In this document: positions 24,501-35,754 of the stretch, piece after piece | Layout of the letters: each line of letters begins with the position of its first letter | Numbering within the stretch: the first letter of the stretch is position 1 | Source: Turnera subulata | Lineage: Eukaryota > Streptophyta > Magnoliopsida > Malpighiales > Passifloraceae | Reading direction: 5' to 3' | Length of the DNA stretch: 64,000 bases | Assembly (NCBI GenBank): GCA_028386065.3 | Contig: JAKUCV010002023.1 | Coordinates: 416,179 to 480,178, forward strand | Notes under the pieces: generated by a model | Database searches by the model: none | Told to the model about the DNA's origin: nothing | Seen by the model: only the letters and a program-made list of their open reading frames with translations | Translations under genes and position numbers: made by a program

Positions 24501-25740
24501 CATAAAACTGACATACAATATCCTGCAAAGCAACTGGGTCACTGATCCAAACCCTCTGCTGATTTTGTAGTTGAGAAATCCTATTCTTTCTTGGTCTCAA
24601 TAAGGTGGTTGTATGAAAATATTTTGTATTCTGATCCCCAAACATTAACCATTTAGACCGTGATTTTTGGTACCAAATAATCTCCTCCTGCTCAAGAACT
24701 CTATTATATTCTGCTTATAACTCACATTCAAGCTTCAGAAGAAACGGATTGCTTCGAATAGAAAAACTTTGAACCCCACCAAGCCGAGCCAACAGCCCCT
24801 TCTTCCTGCAAAAAACATCTCCAAAAACAGTTTTATTCCAATGTTTTAACTGGGTTGTAATGCATGTAAGCTTGCTTGGCATAGACCCTGAACCACCCCA
24901 ACTATCCCGCATTAGCCTACCAAAATCCTCATGAGTAGTCCAAGCAAACTCAAACAGGAAAGGCCTCACAATGTTGTTCGTCCTTCTCGACGTAGGAAAC
25001 AAGGAAACCTGGTGATGGTCCAATTTAGTTTGTGCAAGATGTTTAACGGTAGCTTCTCGAAACAAATGCACCCACGTCGAATTAGTCAACACAATATCCA
25101 AACGTCCATACACTCTACCATGCACGTGGTCTTGGCCCCTCCAGGTGAAACGAGAGCCAATAAAACCAATGTCCACCACCCCACAAGCATCTAACCAGTC
25201 CTGAAACCTAGTGCACCTTTGTGAGTTAACTAGAACGCCTCCTTGCTTCTCTGAGGGGTCAAGTATTTCATTGAACTCTCCAATCATCGCCCAAGGCCCC
25301 CTAACAGTACGTGCCCAATCAACCAACCTATCAAAATACTCCTGCTTCAGCGAAGCATCCGAGTTAACATACACCGCCGTAAAAAAACTAGACGCTTTGC
25401 GAAGAAGAAAAAAATCTCCAAATGAATCAACCCTGGATCATGGTGTAAGACCCTGACAAAATCACCACTATTACACCAAAGAACCCATAAACCACCCATA
25501 AAACCCATAGCATTCACCCAAAAAATGTTTAACAAAACCCTAAGATCGAATGGCCTGCTCAACTTTTAGTCCACTGACTTGAACCCTTTTAGTCCACTCA
25601 CTCGGGGTTCAACAATAATCACCATATGGATACTATTCATACGTACTAAATCCAACACTAACTCACGAGCCCGGGGACTAGAAACCCCCGAATATTCCAA
25701 TAGAGATTCCGCGTAAAAAAACTGATGAAAAATGAACTCC
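21571..25740 (-). pseudogene. LINE ORF2 (EN-RT-RNase H), broken
   Basis: Domains in order on the minus strand are as follows. Endonuclease: WNIRG near 25699, then WAMIGEFNEIL, GSRFTWRG and GRLDIVLTN in 25374-24715. Reverse transcriptase in 24645-23600: RPISLCN-like RIGLCNVLFKLITKII, FVSGRQIVDDIVIAQE, the KVDLEKAYDHVEW block, then GVRQGDLLSPYLFVL and the catalytic LLFVDDMILF near 23640. A zf-RVT-like region at 23107-22460 ends with a Cys/His-poor variant. An RNase H-type tail lies at 21753-21571 (YRESNALVDKLANLAL). The catalytic FVDD survives, but multiple frame changes and stops separate the domains. Confidence 0.85.
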
Positions 25741-25754
25741 ACATGGAAAATACT

Positions 25755-27397
25755 TGATTAAAGAGACATAGGTTTGGACGTTCCAGATATATCTGAAACA
25801 TCCCTCCCTTCTGAGCCTTCTGAGATCAGTTCGGTAGTACCCTCACCCAGAATTGAAGTCATCACCACATTCGTTGATCTGCTCGCCATAGAACTCGGGT
25901 GCCCTCGCTCCGTTAACTCGTCAGGGGGGTTAGGATGAGACAACGCGAGTTCCGAAGGAGGAACCAGTCGAGATAAGGAGCCCTGACTATCTGGAGTTGT
26001 GCCTATAGTAAGTGACGCTGCCAAATGCCACAGCCTCTACCTCGACAACCTTAGTAAAACTCTCTACCTCCACAGCAGACAATCCCGACATAATGGGAGC
26101 TCCTCCAAGAACCTAACGTGGGCTGACATCCTATCTCACGAAAACCGGAGACTTATGACTCTCTGGATGAACCTCCACCACCTTGTCCTTCTTTGCCTTG
26201 AAAACACGGGACTTTCCACCTTCTGGCATCAAGTGAGAGGCGAGATGCACTAGGCTAGGATCCCCCAGAATGCAGCCTCTTTCTCCTTCATTACTGGGGG
26301 CTTTGAGGCCTTACTTAACATAGAAAACCTTCGCAGCGCGTGGTTTGCCGCAACGTTTCTGCTGAGCTAACATCCAAGAGCCATGGTTCTGTACAAGTTC
26401 AGGCCGGAGCTCTTCAATTCCTCCCTCGGCAGTCACCTCCACCGCCACAGGTTGCAGCTTATTGGCATCCGCCTGCAGTTCATTCACCAGTTCCGGATTA
26501 ACTGTACAAGAATCCATGGTATGACCCAAACGCCCACACATGAAGCATACCATACTCAATCCCTCGTATACTATCCTTCAGACCTTCCGCCGCACCTGAA
26601 ATTTTGACAAAAGGGGCTTGGTGAGATCCTCCTCCACACAAACACTCGCATATTTGACAAGAGTGGAACGAAGAGTGATATCATCCACCTTCATGGGTTG
26701 AACAACCCTCTGTGCTACCGGCAATAATGTTGAGGTGTCATAATACTCCTGATAAAGCTTTGGCAACTGAATCCAAACAATAGCCCGATCGATTTTAGAT
26801 TTGTTAGGATCAAAACGAAGACGCCAACGCCGCACTGTGAGCACATGCTCTGCGACCATCCATGGTCCATCATACAACACCCGTTGATATTCTTGTTGAT
26901 TGGTAAATTATAGTAGATAAAAATCATTCCCCATATCTGCCACCACAATCTCACCCCTAAGTTTCCAATGCGACATTAGAGAGCGATGCAAGAACTGATA
27001 ATCCACCTGTTTGCCCAAAAGTTTGATAATCAAAGTGTTCTTCCAGCGATTATATATTCGCTTCTTGTTGCTCGAGGAGAGGCGAATAGTAGGGCAGAAG
27101 GGATCCTCATCATCCTCCCCCTCCAAATACGAATCCTCTAATACAAACCCTTCTAGATCCTCAGACAACACTTCCATCATCTCTGCTTCAACCGAACAAC
27201 CCCGCAAGCATCACCTTATACAAGCCTTTACGCTTAGGTTCCTCTGGGAACAAACGCTCCTCAGGGTTCAAAGAGAGAGGTACACTTGTATTGTATCCAC
27301 CCCCGTCCAGTTGGTTTCTTACTGCTCCTTGGCGATCCACCTCTTCCCGTGACAATTCAGTTGGCTCCCCCGCCGGTTGGCGGCCGGCCGCCGCCAT
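25755..27397 (-). pseudogene. LINE ORF1 (DUF4283 and zinc knuckle), broken
   Basis: The ATG at 27397 gives MAAAGRQPAGEPTELSRE, typical of plant LINE ORF1. A frame change near 27200 passes to the segment at 27207-26908, with a DUF4283-like core (NTLIIKLLGKQVDYQFL, then WKLRGEIVVADMGNDFYLL) and a stop. It continues with LYDGPWMVAEHVLTVRRW (26880) through the RAIVWIQLPKLYQEYYD region. A CCHC knuckle CFMCGRLGHTMDSC lies near 26545-26505. A Ser/Pro-rich tail ends at 25758. The family binds LINE RNA as a ribonucleoprotein. At least two frameshifts and several stops prevent expression. Confidence 0.8.
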
Positions 27398-27505
27398 GCC
27401 CACACCTACACGTAAACCTAGTTTTCCTTGGGTCCGAAGTTTTCGTACCCTAGCTCTTTTTGGTCCTTGTTGCATCGTGTAGAAAAGGTTTGGATCCGTC
27501 CCAAC

Positions 27506-27660
27506 TAGGGCAGATCGAGGGGGAGCAAGGGGGATCAGGCCCTCATAAAATCCTTTTATAACCATATAATTCTCTTGGTAGCTTCGTGGTTGGTTTGTTG
27601 CTATAGAGCTACTCAGTTGCAGGTTTGTTGCTATAGAGCTACTCAATGGCAGGATCTAGT
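27506..27660 (+). mobile_element. hAT-like non-autonomous fragment with 30-bp duplication
   Basis: Starts tagggcagatcgagggggag, like the ends at 18083, 49883 and 50613. Its inner part holds gttgctatagagctactca twice (about 27597 and 27627), a 30-bp tandem duplication, next to a ttggtagcttcgtggttgg box resembling a pol III A box. The right end is undefined. Confidence 0.5.
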
Positions 27661-28414
27661 TTTGGCACTGTATAATGACCGTATTTTCTTTTACTATTAA
27701 AAACCTTTTCTTGTATCGCATGTAAATTTTCAGTTCGTGTCTGTGACAATTCATTTCTAAATGTAAATATAATCCTCGATCCTCCTCTCCTCAAGTTGTT
27801 GTGCACCTTGCAGTTAGAACGTAAGCTTGTCTTTCCTTTTTTACTTTTTTGTTCAACATCAAAGTATCCAATTTGTCTTAGTTTAATGAAATTTGACTAC
27901 GTACAATTAATACTCTTCAATTGCATCAGCCTTCTTCCACGCAGCCCAACTGAAATTGCCAGTCATTGACTACCTGAATTTGATATCGATCTGCGAGGCC
28001 TTACACTAGTTATATTGCCCAGAAAAAACCCAAGCCCACGGAATGCATCTCTCAACTAAGCCAAAACAAACAAAATTATTAAGTGCAAACAGAACTGTGT
28101 ATTATTCTGTCCTTTTCCCCAAAGCTTTCCCTTTACTTTGCTCTTCCACTCGAGCCAAGAATCATTATTTTCTTGCAACTATGATATTTAATAATAATGA
28201 AGCACATATGGCATGCAGAACCTAGATCATTACCATAATGCTATTGTACAAACTTTAAAGATAAACATGTCTGCCTTATGAATCCCTTTTTAAGACTCGT
28301 ACTCCTCTCAATATCTGTGCCTAGACAGCTTTTCTCCCCTAAAAGTCATCTCTATGGATTCCGCATTCACCTCTGGAACCTGCAAAAAATGGTGCCACCG
28401 TGGAGGAGGGAGGA
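27661..28414. other. Intergenic DNA, nothing recognised
   Basis: AT-rich sequence. A plus-strand ATG frame from 28354 (MDSAFTSGTCKKW) leads out of frame into the possible gene at 28415 and could be its original start before a one-base change. Confidence 0.4.
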
Positions 28415-28681
28415 ATGCAGAACCAGAGCTTCTGCCTCCTACGAGCCACCGCTACATGTGTTACTGCTTGCAAAAAGCTGGACGGAGTTGCTACGTGGCT
28501 CATCAATGGGATTGCCACAGTCTTCTTCACGTCTCTTGAGCGATGCTCTAGCATTTACATCAACACAAAGGATGATTCCGATGATGCTACTCACTTGCCT
28601 TTTATGCTTTACGGGCGCTGTGTCGAGGCTCTGGCCAAGACCGGAGATGGCTTCAGTGACAACAAGATGACGGCCAAGTAA
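28415..28681 (+). CDS. Possible small Cys-rich protein, function unknown
   Basis: From ATG 28415 the frame gives 88 residues beginning MQNQSFCLLRATATCVTAC, with a hydrophobic middle (TWLINGIATVFFTSL) and a Cys-containing acidic stretch (RCSSIYINTKDDSDD), ending in TAK and a stop. GC content and codon use are higher than in the flanks, which suggests real or formerly real coding sequence. Upstream in another frame lies MDSAFTSGTCKKWCHRGGG, which reads like a natural N-terminus joined by a one-base shift near 28400-28413. It may therefore be a pseudogene or contain a small sequence error. I recognise no family and propose no function. Confidence 0.35.
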   Translation: MQNQSFCLLRATATCVTACKKLDGVATWLINGIATVFFTSLERCSSIYINTKDDSDDATHLPFMLYGRCVEALAKTGDGFSDNKMTAK

Positions 28682-29107
28682 AATACTCTTTGTCTCTTAT
28701 AATTTGAAGTTAGCTAGATTTCCATGGCTGGCTTGGAAGTTATGATATTGATCTAGCTAATGTCAAGATGTCAATGAACATATATATATATATAGCCTAT
28801 AAGATGACCATTTGTATGTATCAGACAATTACACTATTAAAGAAACCAGTGCCAATTCGAAATTTGGTCAATCCCTTTAAACAAGAACCGGTTCAATATC
28901 AACAGTGAGTGTTTTCATTTGATCAATACTACAATCCACGATATGATATCTGTGATCAAGTGCTCTCAATAAAGTATACGCACATAATTAGTAATCAATT
29001 TGATGAGCATAAGAGTAACTTCTGTTAATCAAGAATTTTCAAACCAGTTGGTAACTTCTACAACTTCGTAGTTAATTATCACTTTTTTATTCTGTTTCCC
29101 TTCTCTC
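28682..29107. other. Intergenic DNA, nothing recognised
   Basis: AT-rich flank up to the T-rich target site of the next Copia insertion. It contains a short AT microsatellite near 28780. Confidence 0.5.
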
Positions 29108-29112
29108 TTTTT

Positions 29113-29855
29113 TGTTGAACCTGAAATCTTCTTCCTGCACTGGTACACTACTTCTTGCACTGTGTGGTGATGTGGAGTAGACAAGACTGTGAATATAATA
29201 ACTGCAGATGCTTCAAGGCGTGCTGCTAATGCCACTTTCCTTAAGACAATATTTGCCACCACCACTTTATCCAAAGTTGGTATGCAATAGTGTCTTGCAA
29301 ATTCGCGTCAGAGATACAATGAAGCCCCTGGTTGGAGATGTTTTGCATTAACACCAACAATCCCTTGATCATCTTCCAAAAGTAAACAGAATATCTATCT
29401 TGTATGGTAACCTCTGCAGTAGTATACCATACAAGAATGCAAGGTATTTTAATGTGGTAGGAAATATTTATTAGACAAAAAAGGAAAAAATAAAAGATGT
29501 TTTGTAGGAGGGAATTAGGATGTGTAATAGAGAGGTTTGGAGAGAAAAGAGGAAATGTGTAGAAAGAATTTGTTGGAGAGAAATCAGAAATGTAATAATT
29601 TGTACGAATATTTTCTGATGTCCTGGAGAAAGATTTGGAAGCCTTTATATAGGCATCTAGGTGCCTATCCAAAAGGATACTTATCATTTCATAAATTGCA
29701 TCTTCTCATTGAAATTAAAACTGTGACTTTTCCAAAAGACACAAAACTGTAACTCTGTACATAATGCAATTTTACACCAATATCTTTTCAGGAGACATCT
29801 TTTCATACCAAAAAGTACACAGTAAAATTCCTGTGTATTATAAAAATCTCCAACA
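29113..29855 (-). repeat. 3' LTR of Copia element 2
   Basis: 743 bp. On the minus strand it has a good TATA box (TATATAAA at 29651-29644) about 200 bp into the LTR. It is the copy with ordinary sequence through 29550-29672 and serves as the reference for the anomalous partner block at 34750-34872. Confidence 0.93.
29644..29651 (-). promoter_or_regulatory. TATA box of Copia 2 LTR
   Basis: GCCTATATAAAGGC on the minus strand at 29654-29641. The corresponding site in the other LTR (34841-34854) is complemented, and no TATAAA remains there. Confidence 0.6.
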
Positions 29856-30398
29856 TTCCCCCACCATTTTTATAATACCTTGCAATTCGATAGTTCTGGA
29901 AATCTTATGCATAAATGAAAATGTCGGTGAGACTTGAATTTTCACTTAGTGAATCGTGTATCGCCAATCGGAATTGTCAGTAGACTATGCTTTGAACTAA
30001 CATCTTCCATGTTGACTGGTTGGACCACATATCCACACACAAGATTTCTCATCCAGAAATGTGATCTTTATAGCCGACACGTTAAAGGCCTTGTGTCTTG
30101 TATCTGTTCATGAGTGCTGTTAGAGTTCAAGCCACAAAACTCCTAGAGGCGGCCATACTTCCACTCACATAGGTAGTCTCTATATCCTTAGTGTTCCCGT
30201 TATAAACACTTTCGCAAATACATGCCATAGAGATCTATTAAGAGCATAAGCTCACCCTTTCTCTTGTCCTAACGGGTACCAAGCACTCTTATCTTGGGAT
30301 GGAATTTAAAGTGAGTGCTTGCCAGTCATCCTAATAGTGTACTTTGACTCATTGAACTCAAGATTTGATGTTTTATCAAACGTTGAGTCGAGGTTCCA

Positions 30399-33300
30399 CT
30401 ATTGGTGACCTATAGAAATTGGCTTGAGACCCATCCCATTAGAGGTCTTACTTACCTTATCTCTGGTAAGTCCTTTTGTAAAAGCATCTGCCAAGTTTTG
30501 TTGTGACCTCACAAAATCAATGGTGATCACCGAATTTCTTATCAATTCTTGTACATAGCTATGTCTCAATCCGATATGTCTAGATTTTCCATTGTAAACT
30601 TGGCTATATGCTTTAGACAATGTGGCCTGACTGTCACAATGTATTGATATGGGAGAAATTGGTTTGGGCCACAGCGGAATCTCATAAAGTAAATCTTTTA
30701 ACCATTCCGCTTCTTTGCTAGCAGATGTTAAGGCCACAAATTCAGATGCCATAGTGGAGTCTGTGCAAAGAGTTTGCTTTTTAGAGCTCCAAGATATTGC
30801 ACCCCCACCAAGCATGAAGATCCATCCAGTTACAGATGAATAATCATCTTTATTAGAAATCCAACTAGCATCTGAAAATCCTTCTAACACCGAAGGATAT
30901 CCGGTATAGCATATACCATAGTTCATAGTTCGTTTTAAGTACCTTAAAACTCTATGAACTGCCTGCCAATGTTGCTTACCCGGATTGCTAGTAAATCTGC
31001 TTAGCTTTCCAACGGCAAATGCAATGTCTGGCCTTGTACAGGTCATTGCATACATCAAGCAGCCTATAACCTTTGAATATTCCAGTTGTGCTACCGGACT
31101 TCCTTGATTTTTAGCCAACTTCAAGTTTGGATCAAATGGAGTAGATACCGGAGAACTCTCCAGTTTCTCAAACTTGTTGAGTATTTTCTCAATGTAATGG
31201 GATTGCGACAATGTAATCCCATTACTACTCCTTATAATCTTTATACCAAGAATTACATTTACTTCTCCCATATCTTTCATATCAAAATTTTCTGACAAGT
31301 ACTTCTTGGTATTCTCAACTTGATCCATGTCCGTGCCAAATATAAGCATGTCATCTACGTATAAGCAAATAATCACACCTTTTCCATCTTTGAATTTGCT
31401 ATATACGCATTTATCAGATGTGTTAATCTTGTAACCATCTGCAAGCACAACCTCATCAAACTTTTGATGCCATTGCTTAGGTGCTTGTTTAAGTCCATAC
31501 AAGGACTTCTCAAGTTTACAAACCTTATGTTCTTGTCCTTGTAGGACAAAACCTTCTGGTTGTTCCATGTAAACTTCCTCATCCAATTCACCATTCAAGA
31601 ATGCTGTTTTAACATCCATCTGGTGAATAACCAGGTTATGTATTGATGCAAGTGCAATCAATAATCTTATTGTAGCAATTCTTGCTACTGGCGAATAGGT
31701 ATCAAAATAATCTACTCCTTCTTTCTGAGTAAATCCTTTCGCCACCAACCTGGCCTTGAACTTATCAATAGTTCCATCAACCTTCATTTTCCTTTTGAAA
31801 ATCCATTTGCATCCAATCGGTTTGGAGCCTGGTGGTAGGTCTACTAATTTCCAAGTTTTGTTACCCATTATAGAATCCATTTCATCTTAGATTGCTTCTT
31901 TCCAGAAGGCTGCATCCTGTGACTTTATAGCTTCACTATAAGTCTTAGGATCTTCTTCTATATTGTAACAAAATGGTACATGATTTTCAGTACCTTCTTT
32001 TATACCTTCAACTAGGTAATAAAAGTCCGATGACTGTGTAGTTCTTTTAACTCTTTTGCTCCTTCTTTGCTCAAGTGCATCACTTAAGTCTTCCTTTGTA
32101 TTTGAGTTTGGAATGTCAAGTGGAGATGCTATAGATTTTTGAATGGAATTGAATCTTGTCTCATCAAATAAGGCATCCCTTGATTCAATAACAGTATTAA
32201 TTGTTATTGCATCATTAGGTTCTATAACCATGAACCTATAAGCCTTACTATGATGTGCATATCCTATGAATATGCATTCAATTCCTCTTTCGCCCAATTT
32301 TCTTTTCTTAGGCTCAGGAACTCTCACAATTGCTCTGCATCCCCAAGCTCTTAGATGACTAAGATTTGGTTTTCTTTTGTTCCAAAACTCATATGGGGTG
32401 ATCTTGCTTCTTTTATTAGGAACTCGGTTCAATATGTAAGTGGCAGTTAATATTGCCTCACCCCAAAATCCTAATCCCAAACTGGAATTAGAGAGCATGG
32501 CATTTGCCATCTCTACCAGAACACGGTTCTTGCGTTCTGCAACACCATTTTGTTGTGGTGTATATGGAGCTGTTGTTTCATGGACTATCCCAGTTGAATT
32601 AAAGAAACTTGGATCATAGTATTCACCACCTCTATCAGTTCTTAATCTTTTGACATGTGATTCACAATGCAATTCAACCTCTAGTTTAAATGCTCTAAAT
32701 TTATCCATTGCTTCATCTTTAGAATGCAACAAATAAACATAGCAAAATCTAGAGTAATCATCAATAAAAGTAACAAAATACTTCTTTCCACCAATAGTAG
32801 GATTACTATGCATGTCACAAACATCACTATGTACCAATTCAAGAATCTTAGTACTTCTTTCAACTTTTGGGAATGGATGTCTTGTGATTTTAGTAAGCAT
32901 GCATGTTTTGCATTGTTGATCACTTTTGTTAGTGTTAGGAATTATTTCCATTTTCATCATATCTTGCATTTTCCTAACATTCACATGTCCTAACCGATTA
33001 TGCCATAAGGAAAAAGAAGAAGAATCAACAGTATAAGCAGCAACATACTTATTCTTATTATTGATATTTAACTTGAACATATTATCATACATGTAGCCTT
33101 TGCCAACAAAGACACCACCCTTGGATAGAATAAATTTGTCTGCCTCGAAAACCATTTTGAAGCCAAACTTGTTTAGCATACTTCCGGACACAAGATTCTT
33201 CCTTTTCTCAGGCACATAGTACACTTCTATAAGTGTAAGTGTCTTTCCAGAGGTGAACTCGAGATCAACACTTCCTTTGCCTTTGATAGTTGCTTCAGTA

Positions 33301-34289
33301 GCATTCCCCATGTATAAACTTGAACCATCTTCTAGGGGCTCAAAGGTCTTGAAGAAATCTTTGTCCTTGCAGACATGTTTTGTTGCTCCGAAATCTATCC
33401 ACCAAGCACCATCATCTTGTACCATATTGATTTCAGAAATCATGGCTACAAACTTATCAGTTGATGGTGCATCATTCTTGCCTTGAACTTTCTTCCTTTT
33501 GAGAAGTCGGCATTCAGACTTGTAGTGTCCTGGCTTGTTACAATTGAAGCACACAACCTTTTTCTTGATGGACTTATTGTCTTTGAAGCTACTAAATTTT
33601 CGCTTTTTAGACTTGTTTTCTTGTCCATCCTCCACTAAGTGTACTCTTGACACTTGAGAATCTTGCTCTTTATCTTCTTCTTCTTTACGAAGGCTCTCCT
33701 CAATTCGGAGTTCATTTCCAAGAGCTTGAAGACTAATGTCTTCTTTCTTGTGCTTCAACTACTTCTTAAATTCTTTCCAAGAAGGAGGCAACTTATCTAT
33801 AATAGATGCTACAATAATGCCTTCATCCATGTTCAAGTTATGATGCTTGAATGTACCAAGAATATGCTCAATTTCATGAAATTACTCCAAAACAGATTTA
33901 TTATCTACCATGCGATAATTATTGAAATTGGAGACAATGAACTTCTTACTTGTAGCATCCTCCTTTAAGTATCTCTGTTCAAGCAACTCCCACACGTCCT
34001 TTACTGAAGCAGAGTTATAGTATGTATCGAATATGGTGTCTGACATTCCATTGAGAATGCTTCCCAAGGCAATGCAATCATCATTATCTCATTTGTTCCG
34101 CTTGATAGCATCCTTCTTTGTTTCATCCTCCTTTTCTTCTGGTCTGGGCTCCTTAAGAACATACAAAATTCCCATTGTAGCTAACAGAAAATGCATCTTC
34201 TTTTGCCATCTTCGAAAGTAACCATCATCAAAGCACTCCAACTTTGCGAAGTTTGGCTCCTTTGGCACAACAACCTTGTTCTTCCCCAT
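30399..34289 (-). pseudogene. Copia gag-pol polyprotein with four nonsense codons
   Basis: The ATG at 34289 starts gag (MGKNKVVVPKEPNF). One minus-strand frame runs to the stop at 30399, about 1,296 codons, interrupted only at 34089-34091, 33882-33884, 33759-33761 and 31887-31889; there is no frameshift. Domains: gag; CCHC knuckle CFNCNKPGHYKSEC near 33545; protease, where the usual DSG is DFG (WWIDFGATKHVC), probably inactivating; pre-integrase HNRLGHV; integrase with the D, D, E residues in place (HSDVCD, RTDRGGEY, VAERKNR); reverse transcriptase with QMDVKTAFLNG and the catalytic YVDDMLIFG; RNase H with SDASWISNKDD and the end DAFTKGL. The role in the family is reverse transcription and insertion of a new copy. 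Confidence 0.93.
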
Positions 34290-34312
34290 AATGCCGAGTA
34301 GTGTCTTAAGAT

Positions 34313-35055
34313 TGTTGAACCTGAAATCTTCTTCCTGCACTGGTACACTACTTCTTGCACTATGTGGTGATGTGGAGTAGACAAGGCTGTGAATATAATA
34401 ACTGCAGATGCTTCAAGGCGTGCTGCTAATGCCACTTTCCTTAAAACAATATTTGCCACCACCACTTTATCCAAAGTCGGTATGCAACAGTGTCTTGCAA
34501 ATTCGCCTCAGAGATACAATGAAGCCCCTGGTTGGAGATGTTTTGCATTAACACCAACAACCCCTTGATCACCTTCCAAAAGTAAACAGAATATCTATCT
34601 TGTATGGTAACCTCTGCAGTAGTATACCATACAAGAATACAAGGTATTTTAATGTGGTAGGAAATATTTATTAGACAAAAAAGGAAAAAATAAAAGATGT
34701 TTTGTAGGAGGGAATTAGGATGTGTAATAGAGAGGTTTGGAGAGAAAAGTCCTTTACACATCTTTCTTAAACAACCTCTCTTTAGTCTTTACATTATTAA
34801 ACATGCTTACAAAAGACTACAGGACCTCTTTCTAAACCTTCGGAAATATATCCGTAGATCCACGGATAGGTTAAGGATACTTATCCTTTCATAAATTGCA
34901 TCTTTTCATTGAAATTTAAACTGTGACTTTTCCAAAAGACACAAAACTATAACTCTGTACATAATGCAATTTTACACCAATATTTTTTCAGGAGACATCT
35001 TTTCATACCAAAAGGTACACAGTAAAATTGCTGTGTATTATAAAAATCTCCAACA
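34313..35055 (-). repeat. 5' LTR of Copia element 2 (anomalous)
   Basis: Same length as the 3' LTR and alignable base for base at an offset of 5,200, except for 34750-34872, where the sequence is the unreversed complement of its partner. It is the promoter LTR in element orientation. Confidence 0.9.
34750..34872. other. 123-bp block that is the unreversed complement of its LTR partner
   Basis: At a fixed offset of 5,200, each base of 34750-34872 is the Watson-Crick complement of 29550-29672, in the same left-to-right order, with one exception (34810). For example, 29551-29560 ggaaatgtgt faces 34751-34760 cctttacaca, and 29661-29670 gtgcctatcc faces 34861-34870 cacggatagg. Immediately outside (34749, 34873) the LTRs are again identical. 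It is not an inversion, which would be reversed as well. Confidence 0.97.
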
Positions 35056-35060
35056 TTTTT

Positions 35061-35754
35061 CCCTCGAGGTGTTGATAGAATCTCTCAATCGTGCCTCTTG
35101 ATGAACTAGCATATGGGGTGTTTCTTTTTCTTTTTGGGGTTAAAACTTGAATTTGCGTATTTCAGTCCTTCAAAAATTTCTTTTTAGTTACTAAAATAAC
35201 TCATCTTTTAAAAGAGTGATTTGTGTAATTAATCACAAAATATAAAAAATGAAAGGCATACTTTAATCATTAGAAAAGATTTTTAATATAATATTTATTA
35301 ATTGTAAGTATTTTTTTTCCAATTTTAAGAGTTTATCATACACCCTTAGCGCACAAGATAAAAAAAAAAAAGGAAAACCATTAGGGGATTCAATATACAA
35401 TTACAATAAGATTGGAGGCTAAATACACTATTGATGATGGTAATAATACAAATTTAATGGTAGTGGAGATGTGAAGTCTATGCTAGGATGCTAGGGTATC
35501 ATTGTGAAAGAATGAGGGGATATTTTATAGTTGAAAGTGGAAGGATAAAAATAAATAATTATGATTAATTTAAAAATATAAAATTAAATAAATTTTAGGT
35601 AAAGAAAGATGATATTAAGATTAAAATAAATAGAACTATGGAAAGTAAATGGCCAAAGAGATAAATCCAAGTAGAAGTTAGGTGTAGGAGTAAATTCGAA
35701 TATGGTAAAAATCAATTTTATTGGACGGTAATAAAGACATTTGCTTCCATAATA
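35061..35754 (-). other. AT-rich DNA including probable LTR start of Copia 3
   Basis: On the minus strand, AATGAGGAG (35763-35755) is followed by TATTATGG from 35754. This matches the purine-tract and LTR junction of Copia element 1 with one G-to-A change in the terminal TG. The sequence to the left would then be the 3' LTR of the old Copia. Its outer end is not defined and no partner LTR is in the window. Confidence 0.4.

Larger units (their letters stand above)
21526..27459 (-). mobile_element. Nearly full-length L1-like LINE, decayed
   Basis: The element is flanked by an exact 11-bp duplication, ttggtccttgt, at 21515-21525 and 27460-27470. The 3' end on the minus strand is an A-rich tail (plus-strand T run 21526-21542). 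The 5' end lies about 62 bp upstream of the ORF1 ATG. At 5.93 kb it has the length and order of a complete plant L1: nucleic-acid-binding ORF1, then endonuclease, reverse transcriptase, a zf-RVT region and an RNase H-like end. Both frames are broken. Confidence 0.85.
29113..35055 (-). mobile_element. Ty1/Copia LTR retrotransposon, nearly intact frame
   Basis: Two 743-bp LTRs (29113-29855 and 34313-35055), bounded by TGTTG and CAACA, are flanked by TTTTT (29108-29112 and 35056-35060). In minus orientation a purine tract (AATGGTGGGGGAA) precedes the 3' LTR. One continuous frame encodes gag-pol. Outside one anomalous block, the LTRs differ at roughly 3 percent of sites. The 5' leader is only 23 bp between the LTR edge (34313) and the gag ATG (34289), and no canonical primer-binding site is visible. 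Confidence 0.93.

Noticed and set aside
34750..34872. Simple inversion between the two LTRs
   Set aside because: The reverse complement of the block does not align to 29550-29672; only the unreversed complement does.
34697..34894. Open frame crossing the complemented LTR block
   Set aside because: It exists only because the block is complemented; the partner LTR has no such frame and no protein features are visible.
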